Source of the DNA: an uncultured Bacteroidales bacterium
Lineage (GTDB): Bacteria; Bacteroidota; Bacteroidia; Bacteroidales; P3
Assembly: GCA_947168665.1 (NCBI GenBank)
Contig: CAMVMX010000002.1
Span: 1-64,000 of the forward strand
Direction of reading: 5' to 3'
DNA: 64,000 nucleotides
Below are positions 1 through 7,823 of this stretch, one piece after another (the first letter of the stretch is position 1; every line of letters starts with the position of its first letter). The translations under genes were made by a program, and so were the position numbers. The notes under the pieces were generated by a model that had not been told where the DNA came from, ran no database searches, and was given only the letters and a program-made list of their open reading frames with translations.

Positions 1-29
1 CAAGTCATAAACTTTTTTTCTTTTGCCAT
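1..29 (-). CDS. nifJ: Pyruvate:ferredoxin (flavodoxin) oxidoreductase, first codons only (runs off left edge)
   Basis: Only nine complete codons are in the window: MAKEKKFMT, from an ATG at 29-27. This matches the usual start of Bacteroidales NifJ (MAKEKKF followed by I/M-TCDGN). The identification is strengthened by the decayed copy at 3314-3463, which continues through TCDGN and MFSEVAAIYP, both family sequences. The enzyme oxidatively decarboxylates pyruvate to acetyl-CoA while reducing ferredoxin in the cytoplasm. The rest of the gene cannot be seen, so whether it is intact is unknown. Confidence 0.6.
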
Positions 30-57
30 AATTGCTTAAACGTTTAAGGATTAATAT
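1..57. repeat. Direct repeat, copy 1 (nifJ start and leader)
   Basis: This stretch closely matches 3435-3489, differing by a few substitutions and a 2-nt gap. Both copies hold the nifJ start-codon region and a leader containing the perfect 12-bp palindrome TTAAACGTTTAA. The two copies bracket the dprA-recQ pair. The palindrome could be an operator or just part of the leader. Confidence 0.8.
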
Positions 58-83
58 TGTATGAATTATTTTACATTATCAAG

Positions 84-1229
84 TTAAAGCATTAAAGATA
101 GTTGTTTTGGTTGTTTAGTTGACACAAGAGAATATCTCATGGTTTTTCCTTCTTTAATTTTGCTAATGTTTTTCATCTTTGATAACATACTAGCCATTTT
201 TTGCACACTAAAGTCAGACAGGTTCAAACCATCTATAATTTGCTTTGAACTATAAGTACCCTTGGAAAGGAGGTCATATATTCTGTCTTCAATGCTATCA
301 ATGGGTGAGAGTTCTGAAGCCAAATTATTTACTGTGACCTCTTTTATCAAAAGAGGATAATCTGTTTGAATCTCGTTCCCATCAATATCAACAGGGATTG
401 CGCCCATTGAAATTAGAGTTTGGTTGGCACATTTTTCTCTTTTCTCAGGCACCCTTACATATATTTGCCTGCCTTTCTTTAGTCCCTCTGTAACTCCACT
501 CCACGTGCCACCTTTGTCGTCAGATTGTGCAGCATAGATTTCTGAAGCAAGACCATAAATGATGGAATTTCTTGCCATTGCCAAGTCTACACTCCACGGT
601 AGTTTTGGATGGAAAGTGCTTAATACCAAAACATCACCCTCTATAATTTGTTTATAGTATTTTTTTATTCCAGATGAAAAAGTAGTAATTCCTTGTGGAA
701 GCACAATTATACTTTGTCCTTTATAGGCTAATGCAGAATCAAGAGCTTGTTTGTCAACGCCTTTAGCGAAACCACTAACAACAACTTTGTTTTCCGATGA
801 AGCCTTTTTGGCAACATTGTCGGTGAATAGCAAGGATTTCTCGTTGGCATTTCGTGAACCGACTATTGCGATTGATTTTTCTTGCAAAATCTGTTTGTTG
901 CCTTTTGTGTATAAAACTATTGGTGAATTGTATTTAAGGTTGCTTTTTAGCGTTGGTGAGCACTCTTTCGATGTTACGGGGATAATATCATATCCTTGAT
1001 CAAGAAGTTCCTCCACCATAAAAGCGTAGTTGGCCAGCTCGTTTTTTGTTTGTTGCAGTAATTCAATTTCCTGTGGTTTCAGTTCCATTCCAAGAAACTG
1101 ATCGGAGGAAAAGAAATCAATGATGCTTTTCCCCTGTTGAAAGCAGAATGCTATAATCTCGTTTTTTTTGGCAGTCCACATCTTCGGGGTATGCGCAAGG
1201 GCAACCCAATATGTCAGTTCTTGATTCAT
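84..1229 (-). CDS. DprA/Smf-like DNA-binding protein (SLOG Rossmann fold plus winged helix)
   Basis: 381 aa, about the length of chromosomal DprA. An N-terminal helical region is followed by the DprA Rossmann core: GSRNANEKS (about 124-132), VSGFAKGVDK (about 151-160) and LPQGI near 178. The C-terminal 60 residues look like a winged helix (SIEDRIYDLL onward). DprA normally binds ssDNA and loads RecA during transformation. The start ATG overlaps the recQ stop by 4 nt, so the two are probably translationally coupled. AT-rich composition and linkage to a RecQ-PRTase fusion suggest an accessory, possibly defensive, role rather than the housekeeping gene. Family call is firm, role inferred. Confidence 0.85.
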   Translation of the reverse strand: MNQELTYWVALAHTPKMWTAKKNEIIAFCFQQGKSIIDFFSSDQFLGMELKPQEIELLQQTKNELANYAFMVEELLDQGYDIIPVTSKECSPTLKSNLKYNSPIVLYTKGNKQILQEKSIAIVGSRNANEKSLLFTDNVAKKASSENKVVVSGFAKGVDKQALDSALAYKGQSIIVLPQGITTFSSGIKKYYKQIIEGDVLVLSTFHPKLPWSVDLAMARNSIIYGLASEIYAAQSDDKGGTWSGVTEGLKKGRQIYVRVPEKREKCANQTLISMGAIPVDIDGNEIQTDYPLLIKEVTVNNLASELSPIDSIEDRIYDLLSKGTYSSKQIIDGLNLSDFSVQKMASMLSKMKNISKIKEGKTMRYSLVSTKQPKQLSLML

Positions 1230-3271
1230 AATATATCTCCTCCAACAGTTTTTGCTATGGCGATCGGAACAATAAGTTCTGCACCCATAGAGGTTAATAA
1301 TCTGCCGATTTCTTTCATCGTTGCACCGCTGTCGTAAATATCGTCGAGTAGCAATATCTTCTTGCCGTCGATATCGTCAGGATGGTCGTATGTGAAAGCA
1401 TCCTTTATGTTTTCTTGTTTTAAGTAACTGTTTTGATAAATCTTCTGCTCGTTAGTTGCCCGAACCTTTAACAGTCCTGATGATAACGGAACATTTATTG
1501 AATTGGCAAATTTCTCTGCAAAATTCTTTACCAAGTCACCAGAATGTGTTGGCGGGACATATAGCACAAGGTCAAAATTTATATCACTTAATTTTTTCCA
1601 AAATGCCTTCAATGTCGAACGTAGCAAGAAGTCCGGAAAATCTCCACCATTTTCATATTTGGAGCGGTGAATAGCATTTCCAACGTTTGAAACACCATAA
1701 TATGAAGCAGCAACCCCATTAATCATATTTCCGCTTTTTGCGCCGGCTTCAAGTATTGGAAAATAGTTTTCGTGAAATTCTGCTATTCTGCAAGCCCATT
1801 CATCGGTCATTTGAACCGTCTGTTTGCTCAGAATTGTATTGTCGCAGTTGGAAGAAACAGTGATAGTATCATCGTCCAAGAAATCACAAAGATATTGCAT
1901 TCTCGGTTTGTTTGTATAGACATAGCCAATCATCGAGTCTAAGTCCTTCAACTTGGCTATTCGAAGATTCTCGAAGGCTTGAGTGTCTAGTTCTGGTGCA
2001 CCGTACTGGTATTCCAATGTTTTGCTCTTGCCAGTCACCACTTCGCGAACAATTCCTTGTTCGATAAGGTCAGCCTTGATAACTCGCACCTGTGTCTGTT
2101 TAAGGTTGGTCGCTTTCATCAGTCCACTTATCGTCAAAGGTTCTTCTTTCAAGGCATTGATGGCTTTGATATATTTGTCTTTCGAGGGACGCGCGCCATC
2201 TATAAATGCCTTTGGCAACCTATAGTCAACTGCTGTACCATTGTCATCAATATGCTCATTGTAAAAAAGAACTATTGTTGTTGGCTTCCCGTCACGTCCC
2301 GCACGACCTATCTCTTGATAATAATGAATTGGGGACGCAGGAATCTGTGTGTGGATAATAAAGCGAATGTCGGCCTTGTCTATGCCCATACCCAACGCAT
2401 TGGTAGACACGACACACTTGTACCTGTTCTCCATCAATCCATTTTCTATGTCTTTTCTGGTTTCTGCATCGTGTCCAGCGTTATAGTTGACGGCATTCAC
2501 TCCATTCTGCACAAGCCATTTTGCATACGATTCGGTGTCAACTCGTGTTCCGGTATACACAAGGCCTGTTCCGTTAATATTGTTTAAATGTTGGGCAAGC
2601 CAAACCATTTTCTCGTCATCAGACTGGACCCTGATTACATATAGGTTAAAGTTAGAGCGGACAAGGCTTCCTCTTATTGTTGTTAATTGCCCACCGATCT
2701 GCTTCTCTATGTCGTTCTGAACACGTTTTGTGGCCGTCGCTGTTGTTGCGAGTACTGGCAAATCCTGCGGAAGCAGTTTTATCAGATTTATGATACGTCT
2801 AAATGCGGGGCGGAAATCGTGTCCCCATACAGAAATGGTGTGAGCCTCGTCAATAACCACCATCGAAAGATTCATCCTTCGTGTAGCCTCTATCCATTCT
2901 TGATTCTCCTGACGTTCAGGAGCTATGTAGAGTATCTTTATTTCGCCATTCAATGCAGCTTGAATAGTGGCACTGTTTTCTTCCGGTGATTGTTCTGAAT
3001 TGATATATCTTGCTGAGATGCCTTTACTGTTAAGTGATTTGACTTGGTCGCGCATCAAGGCTATTAAAGGAGAGAAAATGACAGTAAGACCCGAAAATTG
3101 TGTGGCCGGATATTGGTAGCACAAAGACTTTCCAAATCCTGTCCGCTGAATCATCAGTATTCGTTCACCAGAGAGAATACGACGTATAGCATCCCACTGC
3201 TCATCGAAGAAGCGGTCCATACCAAATATCCTTTTCAGGTTTTTCTCGTGTTCTGTTCTGTCAATACTCAT
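1226..3271 (-). CDS. RecQ-family DNA helicase fused to a C-terminal phosphoribosyltransferase domain
   Basis: 681 aa. Superfamily 2 helicase motifs are clear: TGFGKS (44-49, Walker A), DEAH (141-144, followed by a RecQ-like VWGHDFRP), TATAT, and the motif VI stretch QEIGRAGRDG. The C-terminal part is a phosphoribosyltransferase domain with the PRPP-binding motif LLLDDIYDSGAT (about 640-651). This fused form occurs in prokaryotic accessory regions and differs from housekeeping RecQ, which ends in RQC/HRDC. It probably unwinds DNA; the PRTase substrate is unknown. It is first in a two-gene operon with the DprA-like gene. AT-rich compared with the core genes here. Confidence 0.9.
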   Translation of the reverse strand: MSIDRTEHEKNLKRIFGMDRFFDEQWDAIRRILSGERILMIQRTGFGKSLCYQYPATQFSGLTVIFSPLIALMRDQVKSLNSKGISARYINSEQSPEENSATIQAALNGEIKILYIAPERQENQEWIEATRRMNLSMVVIDEAHTISVWGHDFRPAFRRIINLIKLLPQDLPVLATTATATKRVQNDIEKQIGGQLTTIRGSLVRSNFNLYVIRVQSDDEKMVWLAQHLNNINGTGLVYTGTRVDTESYAKWLVQNGVNAVNYNAGHDAETRKDIENGLMENRYKCVVSTNALGMGIDKADIRFIIHTQIPASPIHYYQEIGRAGRDGKPTTIVLFYNEHIDDNGTAVDYRLPKAFIDGARPSKDKYIKAINALKEEPLTISGLMKATNLKQTQVRVIKADLIEQGIVREVVTGKSKTLEYQYGAPELDTQAFENLRIAKLKDLDSMIGYVYTNKPRMQYLCDFLDDDTITVSSNCDNTILSKQTVQMTDEWACRIAEFHENYFPILEAGAKSGNMINGVAASYYGVSNVGNAIHRSKYENGGDFPDFLLRSTLKAFWKKLSDINFDLVLYVPPTHSGDLVKNFAEKFANSINVPLSSGLLKVRATNEQKIYQNSYLKQENIKDAFTYDHPDDIDGKKILLLDDIYDSGATMKEIGRLLTSMGAELIVPIAIAKTVGGDIL

Positions 3272-3313
3272 TGTATCTATACGTGTCCTGGCAATAGAAG
3301 AAAAAATTTCACT

Positions 3314-3463
3314 CTAGTCCACTGGGGTGGTGGGGTAGATAGCTGCTACCTCGCTGAACATGTTTTGGTTCACCACTTCGCTATCGAAAGTCCACAGGAC
3401 TTTCTTCTCATGCGCCGCAGCGCAGTTGCCGTCACAAGTCATGAATTTTTTTTCTTTTGCTAT
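3314..3463 (-). pseudogene. Decayed duplicate of the nifJ 5' end
   Basis: Read on the minus strand from 3463 this gives IAKEKKFMTCDGNCAAAH, then a 16-codon insert, then MFSEVAAIYPTTPVD and a stop. Apart from the insert, this is the N-terminus of NifJ. The start codon is ATA instead of ATG. The insert (about 3361-3408) carries a near-perfect palindrome, GAAAGTCC-TGT-GGACTTTC in minus-strand sense. It is probably a displaced copy left when the dprA-recQ island arrived. Confidence 0.65.
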
Positions 3464-3489
3464 AAGCTTAAACGTTTAAGGATTAATAT
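3435..3489. repeat. Direct repeat, copy 2 (decayed nifJ start and leader)
   Basis: Partner of 1-57, with the same TTAAACGTTTAA palindrome. It lies about 165 bp upstream of the recQ start. Confidence 0.8.
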
Positions 3490-3532
3490 ATTATTTTGTT
3501 TTTCCGTTTTATTATAAGGATACAAATATAAT

Positions 3533-3540
3533 AATATTTG
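3533..3540 (-). promoter_or_regulatory. Bacteroidetes -7 element TATATTTG
   Basis: Minus-strand TATATTTG fits TAnnTTTG. It precedes the decayed nifJ start and probably now drives recQ-dprA. A near-identical AT-rich block surrounds another TATATTTG at 4609-4616. Confidence 0.5.
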
Positions 3541-3748
3541 CCGAATTATCGGAAAATATTTTACACGAATAAGAGAAAAACAGCCACGAGTAGATTCCTC
3601 GTAACTGCATATTGTTGGTCATTTGTAGGTTACTGCTCCTCGTCTGTCGGAGTGTCGCTCTGGGCTATCTGTTTTGCTTGTTTCGTGTTTGCTTGCCCAT
3701 TATCCTTTGCAGTTTGCACGGTTTCGTTTGCGGACTTTGGGGGCACGC

Positions 3749-4423
3749 TCAATCTGTAGTGCGGTCCATCGCATCAAGAAAGTCTCTAATGGCAAAAAAG
3801 GAATGCTTGGTGCTTTCCAAAAAATCACAACAGTCTACCTTGTTGGAGTAAATCTCGCGAATATGAGAATAATTATTGTTGCTAAGTTTCGCCGCTATTA
3901 AGCCAATAATACAATGGGTATCCATCCCTGAGCAATTAGGGTTGTACTCATACAGTGGATTTGTATTATACATTTTGTCTATTGACTCTACACAAGAATT
4001 GGTATTGATATAGTTGACTGCATTGTCAAGCATTGGGATTAGTCGATTGATGATTTTACCAATATCTTGTATTGAGTGCACTGAAAATCTTTCTTTTTGA
4101 TTGATTTGTAGTTTCCATTGTGTATCAAATGTATAGGTATTATTTAAAACGGACTCCAAAACGAATAGATTGATAAAAGCCGTGTAGTTAAGGTTAAATC
4201 CATTTTTTTCACATATGTTGTGAATAGCATCTATCTTTATCTCAACATAGGGTTGTATTTGTATATTGTCCAACCCCGACAGATGTTCGAATGAGATTGA
4301 AGCAGATCCCATCAAGGTCTTTTTGTTCATCAAAAATTGCCCTTTGTTTATCTTAAATCCATTAGTGGAAGCGAAAGGGGTCAGCCTGACTATCAGTTCA
4401 TTCTTTACTTCTCCAAGGTTCAT
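3749..4423 (-). CDS. Hypothetical protein, AT-rich accessory gene
   Basis: 224 aa, not recognised. No signal peptide, transmembrane segment or catalytic motif is evident. It looks like a soluble mixed alpha/beta protein with cysteines towards the C-terminus (NPNCSGMDTHC near 163-173, VDCCDFL near 194-200). Same strand and AT-rich composition as the recQ-dprA pair, and its promoter block resembles the one upstream of recQ, so it may belong to the same accessory region. The 3490-3748 interval between it and the nifJ remnant has no convincing gene. Confidence 0.6.
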   Translation of the reverse strand: MNLGEVKNELIVRLTPFASTNGFKINKGQFLMNKKTLMGSASISFEHLSGLDNIQIQPYVEIKIDAIHNICEKNGFNLNYTAFINLFVLESVLNNTYTFDTQWKLQINQKERFSVHSIQDIGKIINRLIPMLDNAVNYINTNSCVESIDKMYNTNPLYEYNPNCSGMDTHCIIGLIAAKLSNNNYSHIREIYSNKVDCCDFLESTKHSFFAIRDFLDAMDRTTD

Positions 4424-4743
4424 GTTTTTTTGTCATTAAAGTTCAGTCACAATGTCATCACAATTTGTGATGACACGCTATGATGACCTCATTGTAGGCC
4501 TTCGTGTGCATAATATGCTTCTCTGCCTTGTTCATGTGGCCCCGCAGGTTAATCTAATATTTTGTTACATAATCTATTATTGTCAATTCCCCTTTTATTA
4601 TTAGGTTACAAATATAATAATAATTTTTGGAACTGCGGAATTATTTGTTTCAATCGCCAGAGATTCCGCTGGTATGAAATAGGGCAAACCCCACCGAAAC
4701 CGATGGGGTGGTGAAATGTCCAAGCATTAGTAGTTTACGCCGG
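4424..4743. other. Intergenic region with a promoter and a weak terminator-like hairpin
   Basis: A minus-strand TATATTTG at 4609-4616 is a likely promoter for the 224-aa gene. Its surroundings resemble 3510-3560. Near 4688-4716 a CCCCA/TGGGG hairpin could end transcription of the regulator operon above. No ORF is convincing. Confidence 0.4.
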
Positions 4744-5064
4744 TTAAGATTTCCCTGCGTTGAGGTATTTCTTCAGGGCTTTGACGTAGGCGCGGAAGGC
4801 TTCAGTGCCGGAGGGGGTGATGCGGCAGGTGGTGCGGGGCATCTTGCCGCGGAAGCCTTTCTCGACGGCTATGTAGCCCGCCTCGGCCAGTTTGTCGATC
4901 TGCACACTCAGGTTGCCAGACGTGGCGCCGGTCTGCTCTTTTAGGTAGGTGAAGTCGGCTTCGTCCACCCCCGTCAGGATTGACATCACGGCCAGGCGCA
5001 GCTCCGAGTGCAGCAGGGGGTCCAGTTTGGGCAGCATAGGGCTATCGGTATTGACGTTTGACAA
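4744..5064 (-). CDS. Small winged-helix transcriptional regulator (HTH_34-like)
   Basis: 106 aa, single winged-helix domain. LHSELRLAVMSIL begins helix 1, GATSGNLSVQIDKLAEAGYI is the recognition helix region, and FRGKMPRTTCRITPSGTEAF is the wing. This is the arrangement of the short MarR/ArsR-like regulators whose partner is usually a membrane protein. Its start lies within the last 23 bp of the upstream membrane-protein gene, so the two form an operon and it may regulate that gene. No ligand-binding domain is present. Confidence 0.75.
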   Translation of the reverse strand: MSNVNTDSPMLPKLDPLLHSELRLAVMSILTGVDEADFTYLKEQTGATSGNLSVQIDKLAEAGYIAVEKGFRGKMPRTTCRITPSGTEAFRAYVKALKKYLNAGKS

Positions 5065-5671
5065 GCAATCCTGTGAACATCAGCACTAAGCCGGCGAAGG
5101 TGAATATGAACATCATCTCATATCCGAGGCCCAGAATGTAGTAGATGGCCAGCCCCCCGATGCCGGTGATGAAGCCCGCAAACTTCATTATCCAATTCTT
5201 CAATGCTACGCCGCAGGCACATTCGGCCAGCCCGAAAATGAGGACAATCTCGGCCGAAAGGCTCCCCAAAGAAACCAAGGTACGTATTATGTCAGTACCC
5301 AGCTCGGAGAAAATAAGGGTAAAGGCGGCAACGGCACTGGAGAAGATGCCAAACGATGTCCAGATGCCCTGTGTGATGCGGCTCACGTCATTCTGCACGT
5401 GTGTTTCGGTGTCTTTGCGACTCATCAGCCGTGCCAGCAAAAAGCCAATGACGGGCATGGCAAACCACAGGCAGTTCCATGCTGGCTTGTCGGTCAGCTT
5501 CCATGGTAAATAGATAATAAGCGAGAATACTGTCAGCAGCGCACCCCACAGGATGTAGTATTTTCCGCTGCGCTGGGTAATCTCTTTGCGGCTGTTGTTC
5601 AGCGTCTCGGTGATGAGCGACAGGCTCTCTTCGGCTGTCATCTCTCTGTTCTGTTCTTTGGTGTTTTCCAT
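5042..5671 (-). CDS. Integral membrane protein, partner of the winged-helix regulator
   Basis: About 209 aa from the ATG at 5671 (MENTKEQNREMTAEESL). An upstream ATG at 5710 would add 13 unlikely residues. A 40-residue soluble head is followed by about six hydrophobic segments (YYILWGALLTVFSLIIY first, FTFAGLVLMFTGLLV last). No transporter motif was recognised. It is the first gene of the pair with the regulator. Confidence 0.7.
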   Translation of the reverse strand: MENTKEQNREMTAEESLSLITETLNNSRKEITQRSGKYYILWGALLTVFSLIIYLPWKLTDKPAWNCLWFAMPVIGFLLARLMSRKDTETHVQNDVSRITQGIWTSFGIFSSAVAAFTLIFSELGTDIIRTLVSLGSLSAEIVLIFGLAECACGVALKNWIMKFAGFITGIGGLAIYYILGLGYEMMFIFTFAGLVLMFTGLLVKRQYR

Positions 5672-5710
5672 GATTGAAATGTTTTTAAAATTTAAACCAA
5701 GAGTGTACAC

Positions 5711-6376
5711 GTCTCCTTTTGTTCAATTGACAGTGCAAAAGTAAACAAGTTTATGAAATAAACAAGAATATTTTTTACAATCAATTTGCATATCACTGAT
5801 AAATAAACTAATAAGCAGTAAAATTTTTTTTCGAAAGGGAAAAAATATCTGTTTTTTCGGGGCAAAAAGTGACCGAAAAAAAAGATTTTCCGGCCGTTGA
5901 TATTGTTTACGTCCCAAAACGCAAGAATCAACATTGCCCTTCAGCACCTGCCAGATTGCGTCAGAGTCCCCAAGGGTGCGGGGTTGCGTAAGGGCAATGG
6001 GGCTCTTCTTCCGCTCAGTGTGTGCGCTTTCGATGCCCGTACCCCGTTGGTTTTTCGATTATTGAACGAAGAACGAGTTGGGAACGAGGATTGAAGGAAT
6101 GTGGAAGGATACAACGAACAACGGCAAAGGGTATACATTGCCGTGTGCCACGAGTTTGAGACGATAGGGGGTGAGGGCGCGGGTGATGCTGGTTGGGCTG
6201 TAATGATGCGGGTGCTGGTGAGGGTGGAGGAAGGGTTGCGCTGCCGTTTGCCGGCATTTAGCAGACAGCGGGTAGCAGGCTGGTGCCGAGGCCGTGGGGA
6301 GGGCGATTGGCGCAAGGGGATTTTTGCCGTGGTGGCACTGGGGCAGGGGGTGGCGTGGCAGGCGGGCTGGGCGGGG
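5711..6376. other. Gene-free interval, AT-rich then GC-rich
   Basis: The half nearest the membrane-protein operon is AT-rich and carries a minus-strand TACTTTTGCA box at 5734-5743, a likely promoter. From about 5936 composition turns sharply GC-rich. Open frames there encode only low-complexity Pro/Arg/Ser-rich or Gly-rich sequence and are not credible genes. No repeat or RNA was recognised. Confidence 0.4.
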
Positions 6377-6958
6377 TCAGTCGAGGGGAGGCGCGGCAAG
6401 GCGGTGGCGGAACTGCGAGAGGATGTCGAGCATGGGCCGGTCGAGGTACGATAGCCCCTGCTGGGCGATGGATTCGGGGATGCCGTAGTGGGCTTCGGCC
6501 AGGGCTCCGGCTATAGCCCCGATGGTGTCGCTGTCGCCGCCGATGCTGATGGCGTTGCGGAGGGTGTCTTCGAAACTGGTGCCCTCGAGAAAACAGACGA
6601 AGGCTTGCGGCACGGTGACCTGACAGGTTTCGTCGAAGGTGTTGAAAAGCCATCCCACGGCGCTGACGCGCATGGCCGAGCCGTTGCCGAAACTGCCGTA
6701 GGGCTGGGGGTTGGGGCTGCGCAGCCAGCGGGCGAAGGAGCCTCCGTAGGCTCCTATGGGGTTGGGGTAGCGGTGGCACCAGGAGAGCAGGGCGTCGCGG
6801 TAGGGGGTGGCGTGGAGGGCGGCGTCGGCCACGGCGCAGGTGCAGATGGTGTCGTCGGTGAAGCCGCAGCCTGGCCCGAAGAGGTCGAAGGTCTTGGTGC
6901 GGATGTTGTTGAACTCGAAACGCGACCCTATGATGTCGCCTATGATTGCTCCTAACAT
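6377..6958 (-). CDS. ADP-ribosylglycohydrolase family protein, internally shortened
   Basis: 193 aa; relatives are usually about 250-270. N-terminal MLGAIIGDIIGSRFEF and GFTDDT (metal site) are typical of DraG-like hydrolases, as are GSFGNGSAMRVSAVGW in the middle and the C-terminal metal motif GGDSDT. Between GWLFNTFDET and CQVTVPQAF the usual 55-60 residue helical stretch (with the HNHPEG-type segment) is missing, with the frame kept. The family removes ADP-ribose from proteins or small molecules. Metal-binding residues survive, so activity is possible but uncertain. Confidence 0.8.
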   Translation of the reverse strand: MLGAIIGDIIGSRFEFNNIRTKTFDLFGPGCGFTDDTICTCAVADAALHATPYRDALLSWCHRYPNPIGAYGGSFARWLRSPNPQPYGSFGNGSAMRVSAVGWLFNTFDETCQVTVPQAFVCFLEGTSFEDTLRNAISIGGDSDTIGAIAGALAEAHYGIPESIAQQGLSYLDRPMLDILSQFRHRLAAPPLD

Positions 6959-6977
6959 GGTGTTGTTTTTTTATGGG

Positions 6978-7151
6978 TTAAATGTTGTTTTTGGCTCGTG
7001 CTGCGGAAGATGCGTTGTGGCTAAAGGGGATGCCGTCGCTGAGCGTGGTGTCTAACCAGCGCTCGTTGAGCTGGCGGAGGGTGATATGGCCCGCGCGGCG
7101 GATGGTGTCTACAATCCAGACATATTCTTTGAAGAGGAGGGAGGCTTTCAT
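6978..7151 (-). pseudogene. N-terminal fragment of a WYL-domain-type regulator
   Basis: 57 codons. MKASLLFKEYVWIVDTIRRA and ITLRQLNERWLDTTLSDGIP match the N-terminal helix-turn-helix opening of Bacteroidales WYL proteins. The frame then degenerates (FSHNASSAARAKNNI) and stops before any WYL domain. It lies just upstream of the ADP-ribosylglycohydrolase gene and is probably a truncated remnant. Confidence 0.55.
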
Positions 7152-7237
7152 GGGTGAAATGGGCGATGGGTTGTGAGTCGATTTGATGTTTGGGCGATTT
7201 GCATTGTGGCGGCTTGCCGATTGTGGGTTGGGGATGA

Positions 7238-7768
7238 TTAGGGAGTGTCGGTGGTGGATGTGCCAAAGGAGGGTTCTTCTTCGGCGGCCATGGGCAGGGG
7301 GTTGTCTTGCAGGTGGTAGGTGGGAGGGGTGTGCTGGTAGAGGGCCAGCATGTTCTGGTTGAGTTGGAGTTCGACCTGGCGCATGGTGCTTTCCAGCTGC
7401 GCGGGCGCGAGCTGGCATTCCCACACCACAATCACATGCCAGCCATTGTCGCGCAGCAGTTGGTAGTTGCGCTGGTCGCGGCTGCGGTTGCGGGCTATCT
7501 TGGTTTGCCAGAAGTCGGAGTTGGTTTGCGGCAGGCGGAAGGACTTGCAACCTTCGTGGCCATGCCAGAAACAGCCGTTGACGAAGATGGCCGTGCGGTA
7601 GGGCCGCATGACGATGTCCGGCTTGCCAGGCACACTGCGGACACCGATGCGGTAGCGGTAGCCGTGCCGCCACAGCCAGCGGCGCACCTTGAGCTCGGGC
7701 TTTGTGTCGCGGCTGCGGATGTGCGACATGCAGCGGTGCCGCTGCTCGGGTGTCATGGTGTCGGTCAT
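7238..7768 (-). CDS. vsr: Very short patch repair (Vsr) endonuclease
   Basis: 176 aa. MTPEQRHRCMSHIRSRDTKPE, the VPGKPDIV segment with the catalytic Asp, and FVNGCFWHGHEGC with its zinc and catalytic His/Cys residues define a Vsr endonuclease. These enzymes nick 5' of T in T:G mismatches formed by deamination of 5-methylcytosine. About 35 C-terminal residues beyond the core look disordered. No cytosine methyltransferase is nearby, although vsr is usually linked to one. Confidence 0.9.
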   Translation of the reverse strand: MTDTMTPEQRHRCMSHIRSRDTKPELKVRRWLWRHGYRYRIGVRSVPGKPDIVMRPYRTAIFVNGCFWHGHEGCKSFRLPQTNSDFWQTKIARNRSRDQRNYQLLRDNGWHVIVVWECQLAPAQLESTMRQVELQLNQNMLALYQHTPPTYHLQDNPLPMAAEEEPSFGTSTTDTP

Positions 7769-7823
7769 GGGCTGGTGGTTAGTATGGGGTTGATTTGCGG
7801 GTCGACAACCCTGTCGCGCAGTA

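Noticed and set aside
5936-6454. Several GC-rich short ORFs upstream of the ADP-ribosylglycohydrolase
   Set aside because: Low-complexity Pro/Arg or Gly-rich translations on both strands, no family features.
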